A DNA stretch of 64,000 bases, taken from contig NZ_FOVD01000001.1 in the NCBI RefSeq assembly GCF_900115055.1, positions 930,001 to 994,000 of the forward strand, written 5' to 3'. Below, piece after piece: positions 26,459-33,822 of the stretch. This DNA comes from Chryseobacterium oleae. Its GTDB lineage: Bacteria > Bacteroidota > Bacteroidia > Flavobacteriales > Weeksellaceae. Below the pieces are notes generated by a model. That model had not been told where the DNA came from. It saw only the letters and a program-made list of their open reading frames with translations, and searched no databases. Within the stretch, counting starts at the first letter, position 1; every line of letters begins with the position of its first letter. The position numbers and the translations under genes were made by a program.

Positions 26459-28606
26459 GTGTATATAAATAAAGAAGATTTAAACGAATTAGAGTTTCCG
26501 CAATTGCTCGCGGAGATCTCTCCATTTGCGTATTCTCCGAAAACGAGAGAAAAAATTCTTCAACTTCGTCCCATGGAAATTGACGAGGCGGAACTTTCCC
26601 TGAAAAAAACGTCGGAATATCTTTCGAGTTTTGAAAGTTCAAATGCAATTCCATTCGATGAGTATGAAGATATCGAAAGTGAGCTGAAAGTGATGCTGAT
26701 TGAGAATTACCGTCTGGAAAACAGTGCTTTCATCAAAATAAAAACTTTAACTGAACAGATAGGAAAACTACAGAAGTTTTTCCCAACCATGCCTGAAACT
26801 TTTCCTACTTTGATAGGTGATGTTTCTGTACTGGAGTTTAAAAAAGAAATCATTGATAAGGTAGACAAGGTCTTTAATCGGTTTGGAGAAGTGAAAAGTG
26901 ATGCCTCCCCTGTTTTGAAAGAGCTTAGGGCTGAAATCCAGATTGCTAAAAAAGCCATTCAGGAAAATTTTAACCGTGCGCTGTTCAATTACGGACAAAG
27001 CGAATTTTTGGATGATATCCGGGAAACGATTATTGAAGACATGAGGGTTTTAGCAGTAAAATCCGGGTTCAAGAAAAGGGTTGCGGGAAGGGTTTTAGGA
27101 ATTTCAAAAACAGGTTCCATTACCTATATGCAGCCGGACAGTGTGGTAAAACATTACTTCAAGCTGAAGGAAAGTGAAGAGGAAGAGAAAAAGGAAATAG
27201 ATAAAATACTCCGAAAACTCACTGCTGAACTGGCAGAATTCCAACCTCAGCTATGGCAATACCAAGCTTATATTTTTGACCTTGATCTGACGAGAGCTAA
27301 AGCAAAATTTGCAGAACAGGTGAACGGAATTCTTCCAAAGATCAACCGTCACAGAACGCTAAAACTGAAAGATGCTTTCCATCCACTTTTATGGTTAAGA
27401 AATAAAGCAGAAAACAAAACGATTCACTCACAGAGCCTTTCATTGACGGATCACAACAGAATCATCTGTATTTCCGGACCGAATGCAGGAGGAAAATCCA
27501 TCACCCTGAAAACAGTCGGACTGCTTCAGCTGATGATACAGACCGGAATTCTGGTACCGGTGCATCCAAAATCTGAAATGTTCTTCTTTGAGAAGGTCAT
27601 GACAGACATCGGTGATAATCAATCTATTGAAAATCATTTATCTACCTATTCATCAAGGCTTAAAAAAATGTCCGGGATCATTCGTGAGGCTGATGCCAAT
27701 ACATTGCTTCTGATTGATGAATTCGGGACAGGATCTGATCCTGAGCTTGGAGGTGCGCTGGCGGAAAGTTTCATGGAGTATTTCTATGATAAAAAGAGTT
27801 TTGCCATTATTACGACCCACTATACGAACATCAAACTGGTAATCGAGCAGCTTCCCAATGCAGAAAATGCAGCCATGCTTTTCGATGAAGAAACGTTGGA
27901 ACCCATGTATAAGCTGGAAGTGGGACAGGCAGGAAGTTCATTTACCTTTGAAGTAGCAGAGAAGAACAGAATCCCGAGATTCATTATTCATGCCGCCAAA
28001 AAGAAAGTAGAGCACGATATTGTCAATCTTGATAAAACGATTGTTAAACTTCAGCAGGAAAAATTTGAAGTTGAAAAACTGAAAACGGATCTTGCCGAAA
28101 GGAAAGAATCCGTAGAAGACAAGCGTGACAACCTTCAGAAACTGAATGAACAGCTGCAACAGAAACTGTTTAATTTCCAAAAACTGTATGAAGATGAACA
28201 CCGTAAGCTTCAGTTCGGAAGTAAAATTGAAGCGTTCATCGACAGTTATGTGAAAGGAAAGTCAAGGAAGGATGTGGTCAAAGATTTTGTAAAGATTCTT
28301 GAACAAGAAAAATTCAGAAAGATTGGCGCTGATAAAGATGAAACCAAACGTCTTCAGGTGGTTAAAAGAAAAATCACCCAACAGCTTAAAAAGGAAGATG
28401 TGATCGAAAAAATTGCCGAAACCAATGAAAAACTGGAAGAAAAACGCAAAACCGACCGCGCCGTGTGGATGAAAGAAGGGCAACGTGTCCGTATTCCGGG
28501 AAGCACCAGCGTAGGAACCATTGAGAAAATTTCCAAAAATAAAGTGACTGTAAATTATGGTACTTTTAAGACGACGATTAATGCGGATGAGTTGGAGAGG
28601 ATTTAA
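26459..28606 (+). CDS. mutS2: MutS2-family ATPase without Smr domain
   Basis: A 715-residue MutS2-type protein. Core and coiled-coil regions are followed by Walker A GPNAGGKS (about residue 341), Walker B LLLIDEFGTGSDP (about 418-430) and a long coiled coil (about 515-590). The C-terminus is a short KOW/SH3-like domain (GQRVRIPGSTSVGTIEKI). The Smr endonuclease domain found at the end of classic MutS2 is absent. GTG at 26459 is chosen because the conserved N-terminus starts here and the next Met is at residue 38. MutS2 proteins act on branched DNA or stalled ribosomes; which applies here is open. Confidence 0.9.
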   Translation: MYINKEDLNELEFPQLLAEISPFAYSPKTREKILQLRPMEIDEAELSLKKTSEYLSSFESSNAIPFDEYEDIESELKVMLIENYRLENSAFIKIKTLTEQIGKLQKFFPTMPETFPTLIGDVSVLEFKKEIIDKVDKVFNRFGEVKSDASPVLKELRAEIQIAKKAIQENFNRALFNYGQSEFLDDIRETIIEDMRVLAVKSGFKKRVAGRVLGISKTGSITYMQPDSVVKHYFKLKESEEEEKKEIDKILRKLTAELAEFQPQLWQYQAYIFDLDLTRAKAKFAEQVNGILPKINRHRTLKLKDAFHPLLWLRNKAENKTIHSQSLSLTDHNRIICISGPNAGGKSITLKTVGLLQLMIQTGILVPVHPKSEMFFFEKVMTDIGDNQSIENHLSTYSSRLKKMSGIIREADANTLLLIDEFGTGSDPELGGALAESFMEYFYDKKSFAIITTHYTNIKLVIEQLPNAENAAMLFDEETLEPMYKLEVGQAGSSFTFEVAEKNRIPRFIIHAAKKKVEHDIVNLDKTIVKLQQEKFEVEKLKTDLAERKESVEDKRDNLQKLNEQLQQKLFNFQKLYEDEHRKLQFGSKIEAFIDSYVKGKSRKDVVKDFVKILEQEKFRKIGADKDETKRLQVVKRKITQQLKKEDVIEKIAETNEKLEEKRKTDRAVWMKEGQRVRIPGSTSVGTIEKISKNKVTVNYGTFKTTINADELERI

Positions 28607-28623
28607 TGATGGGATGATTCTAT

Positions 28624-28700
28624 GATGTGGTGATTCGACGATGTGGTGATTCGACGATGTGGTGATTCGGTGATGAGATGATTTGATGATTTGATGATGA
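28624..28700. repeat. 16-bp minisatellite after mutS2
   Basis: GATGTGGTGATTCGAC is repeated at 28624-28639 and 28640-28655, then degenerates over two to three more units into GATGATTT words. Similar GATGA-rich sequence lies at 25785-25845. Confidence 0.8.
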
Positions 28701-28751
28701 TAGGTTGAGGATTTACTTTTTTGTGGATTTTACAACTTTTAACTTTATAAA

Positions 28752-28785
28752 AAATAGCGCTGGATTTTTCAGCGCTATTTTTATT
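28752..28785. terminator. Bidirectional terminator between mutS2 and the FN3/T9SS gene
   Basis: AAATAGCGCTG and CAGCGCTATTT form an 11-bp stem with a 7-base loop and T runs on both strands. It serves the two convergent genes. Confidence 0.9.
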
Positions 28786-28790
28786 TTTAT

Positions 28791-29861
28791 TTATTTTTTG
28801 ATGAATTTCAGTCGGGGTGTATTTTCTTTATTTTTAAGCTGAATAAAGTAAATTCCTTTAGCAAGATGGCAAATATCTACCGCATTCTCAGAGGTTCTGC
28901 CCTCTCCTGTTTTCTGCCCTGAAACGGAAAAAATTTCATAGTCCGCTTCTGATGAAAGCCCTGAGATGTGCAAAACTTCTGAGGCTGGATTCGGATAAAT
29001 GGTGATTTCCTTGGATTTAGCAGTTTCATTTACAGCAAGATTGGAGTTCACAAAATCGACCCGATAGTCCTCTACTTCTCCATATGGAAATGTTCCGCAT
29101 GGCCCCGCCACTGCTGCCTGGCTGATTATTACCCTCATTGCTGTTCCGCACTGGGTTATACTGACAAAAGGAGGGACATTGAATACAAAGGCTTTAGGAT
29201 TTGTAGAGTCCACAGTAGTAGAAATTATCATTTCCGAAGCTTCAAAAATAGCGTTCGCATTAAAATCTATCCAGGCTTTTATATAAGCTGTCCCCGGTAT
29301 ACCTGTCCAGCTAGGTTCCACCGATACAACATTATTTACGCTGCCTATCCCCAGCTGTATGCGATGGGTTAAATTCGAACGAAAATTCGTGTAATTTGAG
29401 GCATATGAATCATTTACCATCGCGGGAAGCCCTCCTGATGGAGTTATTTTAACGTTCGATAAATACAATACTCCCAGATTGGCAGATGTGGACTCGCAGT
29501 AATTCAGATGGGTATAGAAGGTTAGCGGAAAAGATACATCTCCGGATGCGGTGTCCACCACCTGCACTATATATCCCGAACAGGGTGTAAGTCCGTTCAG
29601 ATTAACAGAGGTCGTCCCAGAGGAAATACTCATCGTAAACCATACCGCAGATCCCACAGGCAGCCATCTTACGGTATAACCTGTAGCTCCCGGTATAGGA
29701 TCCCACGTGATATCAGCAGAAGTAAAACTGATATTGGAAGCCACTAAATTCGTCGGGACAGTAAAGGCAGATTCGGCGTCTATGTTGTCCATTCTGCCGG
29801 CTGACTGAAACTTTGCTGCAACTGAAAAAAGCAGAAGCATAAAAAGTAGCTTTTTTATCAT
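28791..29861 (-). CDS. Secreted FN3/GEVED protein with T9SS sorting domain
   Basis: A 356-residue exported protein. A signal peptide is followed by a fibronectin type III domain (about residues 38-115), a GEVED-type domain ending in the diagnostic PYGEVEDYRV (about 260-269) and a type A T9SS sorting domain (about 285-356: ITIYPNPASEVLHI ... AKGIYFIQL ... KFIKK). It should cross the outer membrane through the type IX system and stay on or leave the cell surface. No catalytic domain is seen; adhesion or binding is possible. Confidence 0.88.
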   Translation of the reverse strand: MIKKLLFMLLLFSVAAKFQSAGRMDNIDAESAFTVPTNLVASNISFTSADITWDPIPGATGYTVRWLPVGSAVWFTMSISSGTTSVNLNGLTPCSGYIVQVVDTASGDVSFPLTFYTHLNYCESTSANLGVLYLSNVKITPSGGLPAMVNDSYASNYTNFRSNLTHRIQLGIGSVNNVVSVEPSWTGIPGTAYIKAWIDFNANAIFEASEMIISTTVDSTNPKAFVFNVPPFVSITQCGTAMRVIISQAAVAGPCGTFPYGEVEDYRVDFVNSNLAVNETAKSKEITIYPNPASEVLHISGLSSEADYEIFSVSGQKTGEGRTSENAVDICHLAKGIYFIQLKNKENTPRLKFIKK

Positions 29862-30057
29862 GTTTATGAAATTTTCATGAAAAATACCCTAAATTATTCA
29901 CATATTATTACATTTCAATTGACAAACATTATATTTTTATCTCATTTCTGTAAAAACACCAAGGTATTATTTGATCAGAAAATAAGTTTTTGAGAGCATA
30001 TTGATGATTTTAATCAAATCCCGTTATATTTTACTGATTCAAAAAACATTTAATTTA

Positions 30058-30065
30058 TATATTTG
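30058..30065 (+). promoter_or_regulatory. -7 promoter element of the 30088 gene
   Basis: TATATTTG matches TAnnTTTG, 22 bases upstream of the ATG. Confidence 0.5.
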
Positions 30066-30087
30066 AGGGATCAAAAAATTTCATAAA

Positions 30088-30885
30088 ATGATTTCCGTAA
30101 ACAGAGCATTGTACCTATCCGCTTTCAGTCTTTTTTCTTTAGCATTTGTCAAAGGACAGAATAAAGTTCCTTTCGGTGTTGTAAAAGCTGAGGAAGGCTA
30201 CGCTAATGTACGTGTCCACAAGGATAACTACAGAAAAATCGTAGACAAAATCCGTATGCGTAAAGGGGATGTATTTGTTTATGTAAAACCCGCTCCGGGA
30301 GAAACAGAATGGATCTGGATCAAATATCCTGAAAAACAGGACGATGAAAAACCTTTTGTAAGATATGAAAATCTTGAGAAGGAAGGTATGGTGAACAAAG
30401 AGCGTATTGCTTTCATTGACCAGTTGCCACAATTTACACCTTCTAAATCCAAGAACGGAAAATCACTTATTTTCACGGACAACAGTAATCCCAAAATACC
30501 AACATCCCAAAGAACCAAAGTGTTAATCGATGTTTACCCTTCGAATGCCGGTTACAGAAAGCAGGAAAAAGATACGGACGGAAAAATTCTGACCATTGAT
30601 AAAATTAAACCTTGGGGAATTAAAGATGCGCTTCCTGAAGGGATGACGGAAATCAAATCGATTCGTGTACAACAACCGGGAAGAGGTTCTGTTTTCGTAA
30701 GGGAAGCTATTAAAAATATGTTCCAGCCTACTATGGATTTCAATAATGTCGGAGTAACTGCTCTTGACAATGATCACATCTATCTTTATATGATCAATGG
30801 TTCCGGCGAGAACAGGTATGTCACTCTTTGGGCCATCAAGGAAGGAAGGGTGATGAGCCAGATTATTTACAATAATCCGGAATAA
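30088..30885 (+). CDS. Hypothetical exported protein with SH3-like start
   Basis: A 265-residue protein with a signal peptide (cleavage likely after VKG near residue 23). The first mature segment, EEGYANVRVHKDN...KIRMRKGDVFVYV (about 34-66), resembles a bacterial SH3 domain. The rest is not recognised. Monocistronic: it has its own promoter and is followed by the cobalamin riboswitch. Confidence 0.7.
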   Translation: MISVNRALYLSAFSLFSLAFVKGQNKVPFGVVKAEEGYANVRVHKDNYRKIVDKIRMRKGDVFVYVKPAPGETEWIWIKYPEKQDDEKPFVRYENLEKEGMVNKERIAFIDQLPQFTPSKSKNGKSLIFTDNSNPKIPTSQRTKVLIDVYPSNAGYRKQEKDTDGKILTIDKIKPWGIKDALPEGMTEIKSIRVQQPGRGSVFVREAIKNMFQPTMDFNNVGVTALDNDHIYLYMINGSGENRYVTLWAIKEGRVMSQIIYNNPE

Positions 30886-30910
30886 TTACCGTTTTTCGCT
30901 GTAATATTCT

Positions 30911-30918
30911 TATTTTTG
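30911..30918 (+). promoter_or_regulatory. -7 promoter element upstream of the cobalamin riboswitch
   Basis: TATTTTTG matches TAnnTTTG, about 25 bases before the first conserved riboswitch bases. Confidence 0.6.
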
Positions 30919-30939
30919 CCCTGAAAAAGTTTAACGCTT

Positions 30940-31107
30940 ATTCATCACAGAAACTGGTTCTGCTTAACGCAGATTAAAAGGGAACCGTGTGAAAATCACG
31001 GACTGTCGCGCAACTGTAAGTAACTGAAGTCTTTATCAAGAATCCACTGTGCAGGGCACGGGAAGGAGATAAAAGATGTTACAAGTCAGGAGACCTGCCT
31101 ATTTCTT
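30940..31107 (+). ncRNA. Cobalamin (AdoCbl-type) riboswitch
   Basis: The conserved B12 aptamer pieces occur in order: AAAAGGGAACCGTGTGAAAA, then ACTGTCGCGCAACTGTAAG, then CCACTGTGCAGGGCACGGGA with AGG, and the B12 box AAGTCAGGAGACCTGCC. These fit the standard cobalamin riboswitch consensus. It lies on the plus strand between the 30088 gene and an acyl-CoA thioesterase whose start is about 125 bases downstream. No B12 transport or synthesis gene follows. The expression platform is not obvious; a 7-bp hairpin lies at 31158-31178 and another (ATTTCAT/ATGAAAT) ends directly at the thioesterase ATG. Confidence 0.92.
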
Positions 31108-31146
31108 TAAACAAGAAACTTTCGCGATTTGAAGTTTATTGATCTG

Positions 31147-31218
31147 ATGGACTGCTTCAGGAATTCCTATGATTCCTGTCATTGCTCTGTTATTTTGATC
31201 TATTTCATTTCGCATTAA
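31147..31218 (+). other. Short ORF (23 codons) between riboswitch and thioesterase
   Basis: An ATG-started 23-codon frame, rich in Cys and His at its middle, ends 13 bases before the thioesterase start. It spans the 31158-31178 hairpin. It may be chance, a leader peptide, or the remnant of a deleted B12-regulated gene. Confidence 0.2.
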
Positions 31219-31231
31219 TTAATAATGAAAT

Positions 31232-31615
31232 ATGACTACAGAAGAAAGAATTGCAGCATCCGAAACCAGAATTTTTAAAGCGGTTTTCCCCAACACAACC
31301 AATCATTATGATACTCTTTTCGGAGGTACTGCCATGCAGCTGATGGATGAAGTAGCGTTTATCACAGCCACCCGTTTTGCCAGAAAAAGAGTGGTTACCG
31401 TAAGCAGCGATAAAATTGATTTTAAAAAGCCTATTCCTGCAGGAACTATCGTAGAACTGATCGGGAAGGTTTCCTACGTTGGGAAAACGAGTATGAAAGT
31501 GAATGTGGAGATCTACACGGAGCAGATGTACTCTTATGAAAGAGAAAGAGCGATCGTAGGAGATTTTACTTTTGTGGCGATTGACGAATCTAAGAAACCA
31601 ATCAGAATACTATAA
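31232..31615 (+). CDS. Acyl-CoA thioesterase (hotdog fold, YciA/ACOT-like)
   Basis: A 127-residue single-hotdog thioesterase. NHYDTLFGGTAMQLMDEVA (about residues 23-41) holds the catalytic Asn/Asp segment, and SSDKIDFKKPI is the conserved central strand. It hydrolyses acyl-CoA esters. It is the only gene after the cobalamin riboswitch. A TATTTTG (one T short of the -7 consensus, 31190-31196) may give it a separate promoter. A GC-rich hairpin follows the stop. Confidence 0.9.
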   Translation: MTTEERIAASETRIFKAVFPNTTNHYDTLFGGTAMQLMDEVAFITATRFARKRVVTVSSDKIDFKKPIPAGTIVELIGKVSYVGKTSMKVNVEIYTEQMYSYERERAIVGDFTFVAIDESKKPIRIL

Positions 31616-31621
31616 TTGATG

Positions 31622-31654
31622 AGTTTCGGGGCGGCCTGCGGCCGCCCCGAAACT
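31622..31654. repeat. Perfect GC-rich hairpin after the thioesterase
   Basis: A 15-bp perfect stem with a TGC loop: AGTTTCGGGGCGGCC facing GGCCGCCCCGAAACT. It is far richer in GC than its surroundings and lacks a T tract, so it may be a REP-like element or a strong RNA end structure. Confidence 0.85.
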
Positions 31655-31709
31655 ATCTACACTATTCAAAAACAGCAATTTAAAAACCTTTATTTTGCTT
31701 TCAATCTAT

Positions 31710-32300
31710 CTATCTTACGACCTTATCCGTATCCAGACTTCTGGTCAGCAAAGTTTCAAAAGCCTCTCCCATTTCGTCTGACGCTCTTGTAATGGCATTT
31801 TCCAGCATATTTCTGATCTGTTTTTCGGTAACACCGGCTTCTGTCCAGCTTTTTCCTGAAGTGTGTGAGTTTAAGATAAATGGCATGATACGGTCAATAG
31901 AACAGGCAAAAATAGCGTCCGGAGTACTTTCTTCCTCAAATTCCAGCCACAATTCAAAGAACTCTGTTCGTAAAGGTTCATCAAGGATTCCAAAGATTTT
32001 CTGAGCTGAAATCTTTTCTCTTTCAAATTTCCCGACCATGGCTTTTTCATCAAAAAGGAAAGTATCACCCGCTTCTATTTCCACCAGATCGTGAATGGAT
32101 AACATTCTTATTACCCTTAAAAGATCAATATCTGCGCGGTATTTAGCGTATGGATAAAGGATTTGTGCCAGGATAATGATCTGCCATGAGTGTTCTGCTG
32201 TATTTTCTCTTCTGGAATCATCGGCATTGTAATTTCTTCGTTGTACGTTTTTCAGGGCATCTACTGCCAGGATAAAATCGATCTCCTTCTGTATTTTCAT
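31710..32300 (-). CDS. HD-domain hydrolase, YfbR-like
   Basis: A 196-residue HD-domain protein. The metal ligands are visible: HSWQ near residue 37, HDLVEIEAGD near 70-79, and a distal Asp (SIDRIMPF, near 132). The family includes 5'-deoxynucleotidases (YfbR type) and related phosphohydrolases acting on nucleotides. It is monocistronic between the hairpin above and a repeat-rich gap. Confidence 0.87.
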   Translation of the reverse strand: MKIQKEIDFILAVDALKNVQRRNYNADDSRRENTAEHSWQIIILAQILYPYAKYRADIDLLRVIRMLSIHDLVEIEAGDTFLFDEKAMVGKFEREKISAQKIFGILDEPLRTEFFELWLEFEEESTPDAIFACSIDRIMPFILNSHTSGKSWTEAGVTEKQIRNMLENAITRASDEMGEAFETLLTRSLDTDKVVR

Positions 32301-32504
32301 TTCTTTTTATTGTTTTAATCTGACTTTGAGATAAAGTATTTTGCTTTTATGTATTCTCAGGGAGTTTGGAAACCTCAATTACTAAGGTTGAGACTGAGAG
32401 AGATTAAGAGGGTGATTTGTATTTTCAACACTAAAACCCCGATGACTCTCAAACTCATAAACCCGAAAATCTAAAACCCTCTGACCCTCAAACCTGAATC
32501 CAGG

Positions 32505-33185
32505 CTATTCGGTTGTTTTTTTAACCACCCATTTGTTATTGATCTTTTCTTTTATAGTGACTTTAGCAGGTTCTTCGCTCATATCACTTATTTTTTCGTA
32601 AACCAGATCGAGTCCTTTATTCGGAATAACCTGGTATTCGTAGGTGTACAGTAAAGACGCTCCGGATCTGGCATAAGTAGTTAATCTTTTACGTTTAGGA
32701 TCTACATCAAATATTCCCTGGTAGGCGCTGCCAATTTCAGTAAGTTCTTTACTCAGGACAAATTGATTTCTGGTTGAGTTAAAGACGTATACATCATACG
32801 AAGCACTTCCGTAATTTCCTCCACTGCCGTTTCTCAAGGCAACATCTTCCGTTCCGTCAAAATTGAAATCATCAAATATTACGGGATCATCATGCATCAG
32901 TCCTGAAGTAAGCGGCATTACCTCTATTTTTGAAGGTTTGAAGCCTTCTTTAAAATACAAAACCATATCATCGGAAACGAGTGTCTGAATTTTTTGGCCG
33001 TTTTTATTGAACAGGATAACGTTTGCTCTATGCCTGCACTGATCGGTGAGGCATTCTTCCACATTAATTTCAGCATTATATTTTTTGGAAGCGTCTTCAG
33101 CAATAAAGCGATATTGTCCGAAGCACAAAGGCCCCAGCAGCAGCAATGCAGATAAAGGCCGGTAAAATAAAGAGGTTTTTGTCAT
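32505..33185 (-). CDS. XAC2610-like exported protein
   Basis: About 226 residues from the preferred start at Met20 of the open frame (33185), which gives a proper signal peptide (LLLLGPLCFG). FDDFNFDGTEDVALRNGSGG (with GNYGSASYDVYVFN after it) is the calcium-loop-like signature of XAC2610-type proteins. It is probably periplasmic. No enzymatic role is known. The longer frame to 33242 lacks a better start. Confidence 0.75.
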   Translation of the reverse strand: MTKTSLFYRPLSALLLLGPLCFGQYRFIAEDASKKYNAEINVEECLTDQCRHRANVILFNKNGQKIQTLVSDDMVLYFKEGFKPSKIEVMPLTSGLMHDDPVIFDDFNFDGTEDVALRNGSGGNYGSASYDVYVFNSTRNQFVLSKELTEIGSAYQGIFDVDPKRKRLTTYARSGASLLYTYEYQVIPNKGLDLVYEKISDMSEEPAKVTIKEKINNKWVVKKTTE

Positions 33186-33371
33186 TTGGTATAACATTAA
33201 TTTAAATATTTCATGAAAATGAAGAACAAAAATACGAATCACCAGCTACAATTTGTCATTTTTTCGGTTGATTTTAACCAGATATTCAATTATCAAAATT
33301 TTGAGTAAAAATTTATTCAACTGATAATCAATATATTAAATCAATTCTTTTAAAAATTTCACTACTTTGTA

Positions 33372-33406
33372 TTGCATATTACCATTTTAATTACATATCT
33401 TTGTAA
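33372..33406 (+). promoter_or_regulatory. padR-pspC promoter with overlapping palindrome
   Basis: TTG (33372-33374) and TATCTTTG (33396-33403), 21 bases apart, match the -33/-7 pattern. TTACA (33391-33395) and TGTAA (33402-33406) form a dyad across the -7 element and lie within a wider ACAT...ATGT dyad, the style of PadR operators. Autoregulation is inferred. Confidence 0.6.
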
Positions 33407-33481
33407 TGTAAAATCGGAAGAAGTTCATCTAGCTAGGAACATTATTCTGAAAATATAACTAATTAACAAAACTTATTAAAG

Positions 33482-33811
33482 ATGAATACTGAAAATACCA
33501 AAGCGCAAATGCGTAAAGGAATTCTGGAATTCTGTATTTTAAGTCTCATCAACCATCGTGAAATGTATGTTTCCGACCTGATCGATGAGCTTAAAAAAGG
33601 AAAACTGGATGTAGTGGAAGGAACCCTCTATCCTCTCCTTACAAGACTGAAAAACGGCGAGTTCCTTTCCTACAGATGGGAAGAATCTACAGGAGGACCT
33701 CCAAGAAAATATTACCAGATCACAGAAAAAGGAAAACTTTTCTTGGACGAACTTCAAAATACATGGGCTGAACTGACAGCGTCAGTAAACCAAATCACTC
33801 AAAAAATTTAA
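33482..33811 (+). CDS. PadR family transcriptional regulator
   Basis: A 109-residue winged-helix regulator. RKGILEFCILSLI at the N-terminus and EGTLYPLLTRL...SGGPPRKYYQITEKG (written here in parts; about residues 41-85) are the PadR signature. The PspC-domain membrane protein gene starts 11 bases downstream, a pairing widespread in Bacteroidota. It probably represses this operon and responds to envelope stress; a matching dyad overlaps the promoter. Confidence 0.93.
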   Translation: MNTENTKAQMRKGILEFCILSLINHREMYVSDLIDELKKGKLDVVEGTLYPLLTRLKNGEFLSYRWEESTGGPPRKYYQITEKGKLFLDELQNTWAELTASVNQITQKI

Positions 33812-33822
33812 AAAACAAAGCT

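Noticed and set aside
28624..28700. CRISPR-like or iteron array
   Set aside because: A 16-bp minisatellite in direct contact without spacers; it decays into simple GATGA repeats.
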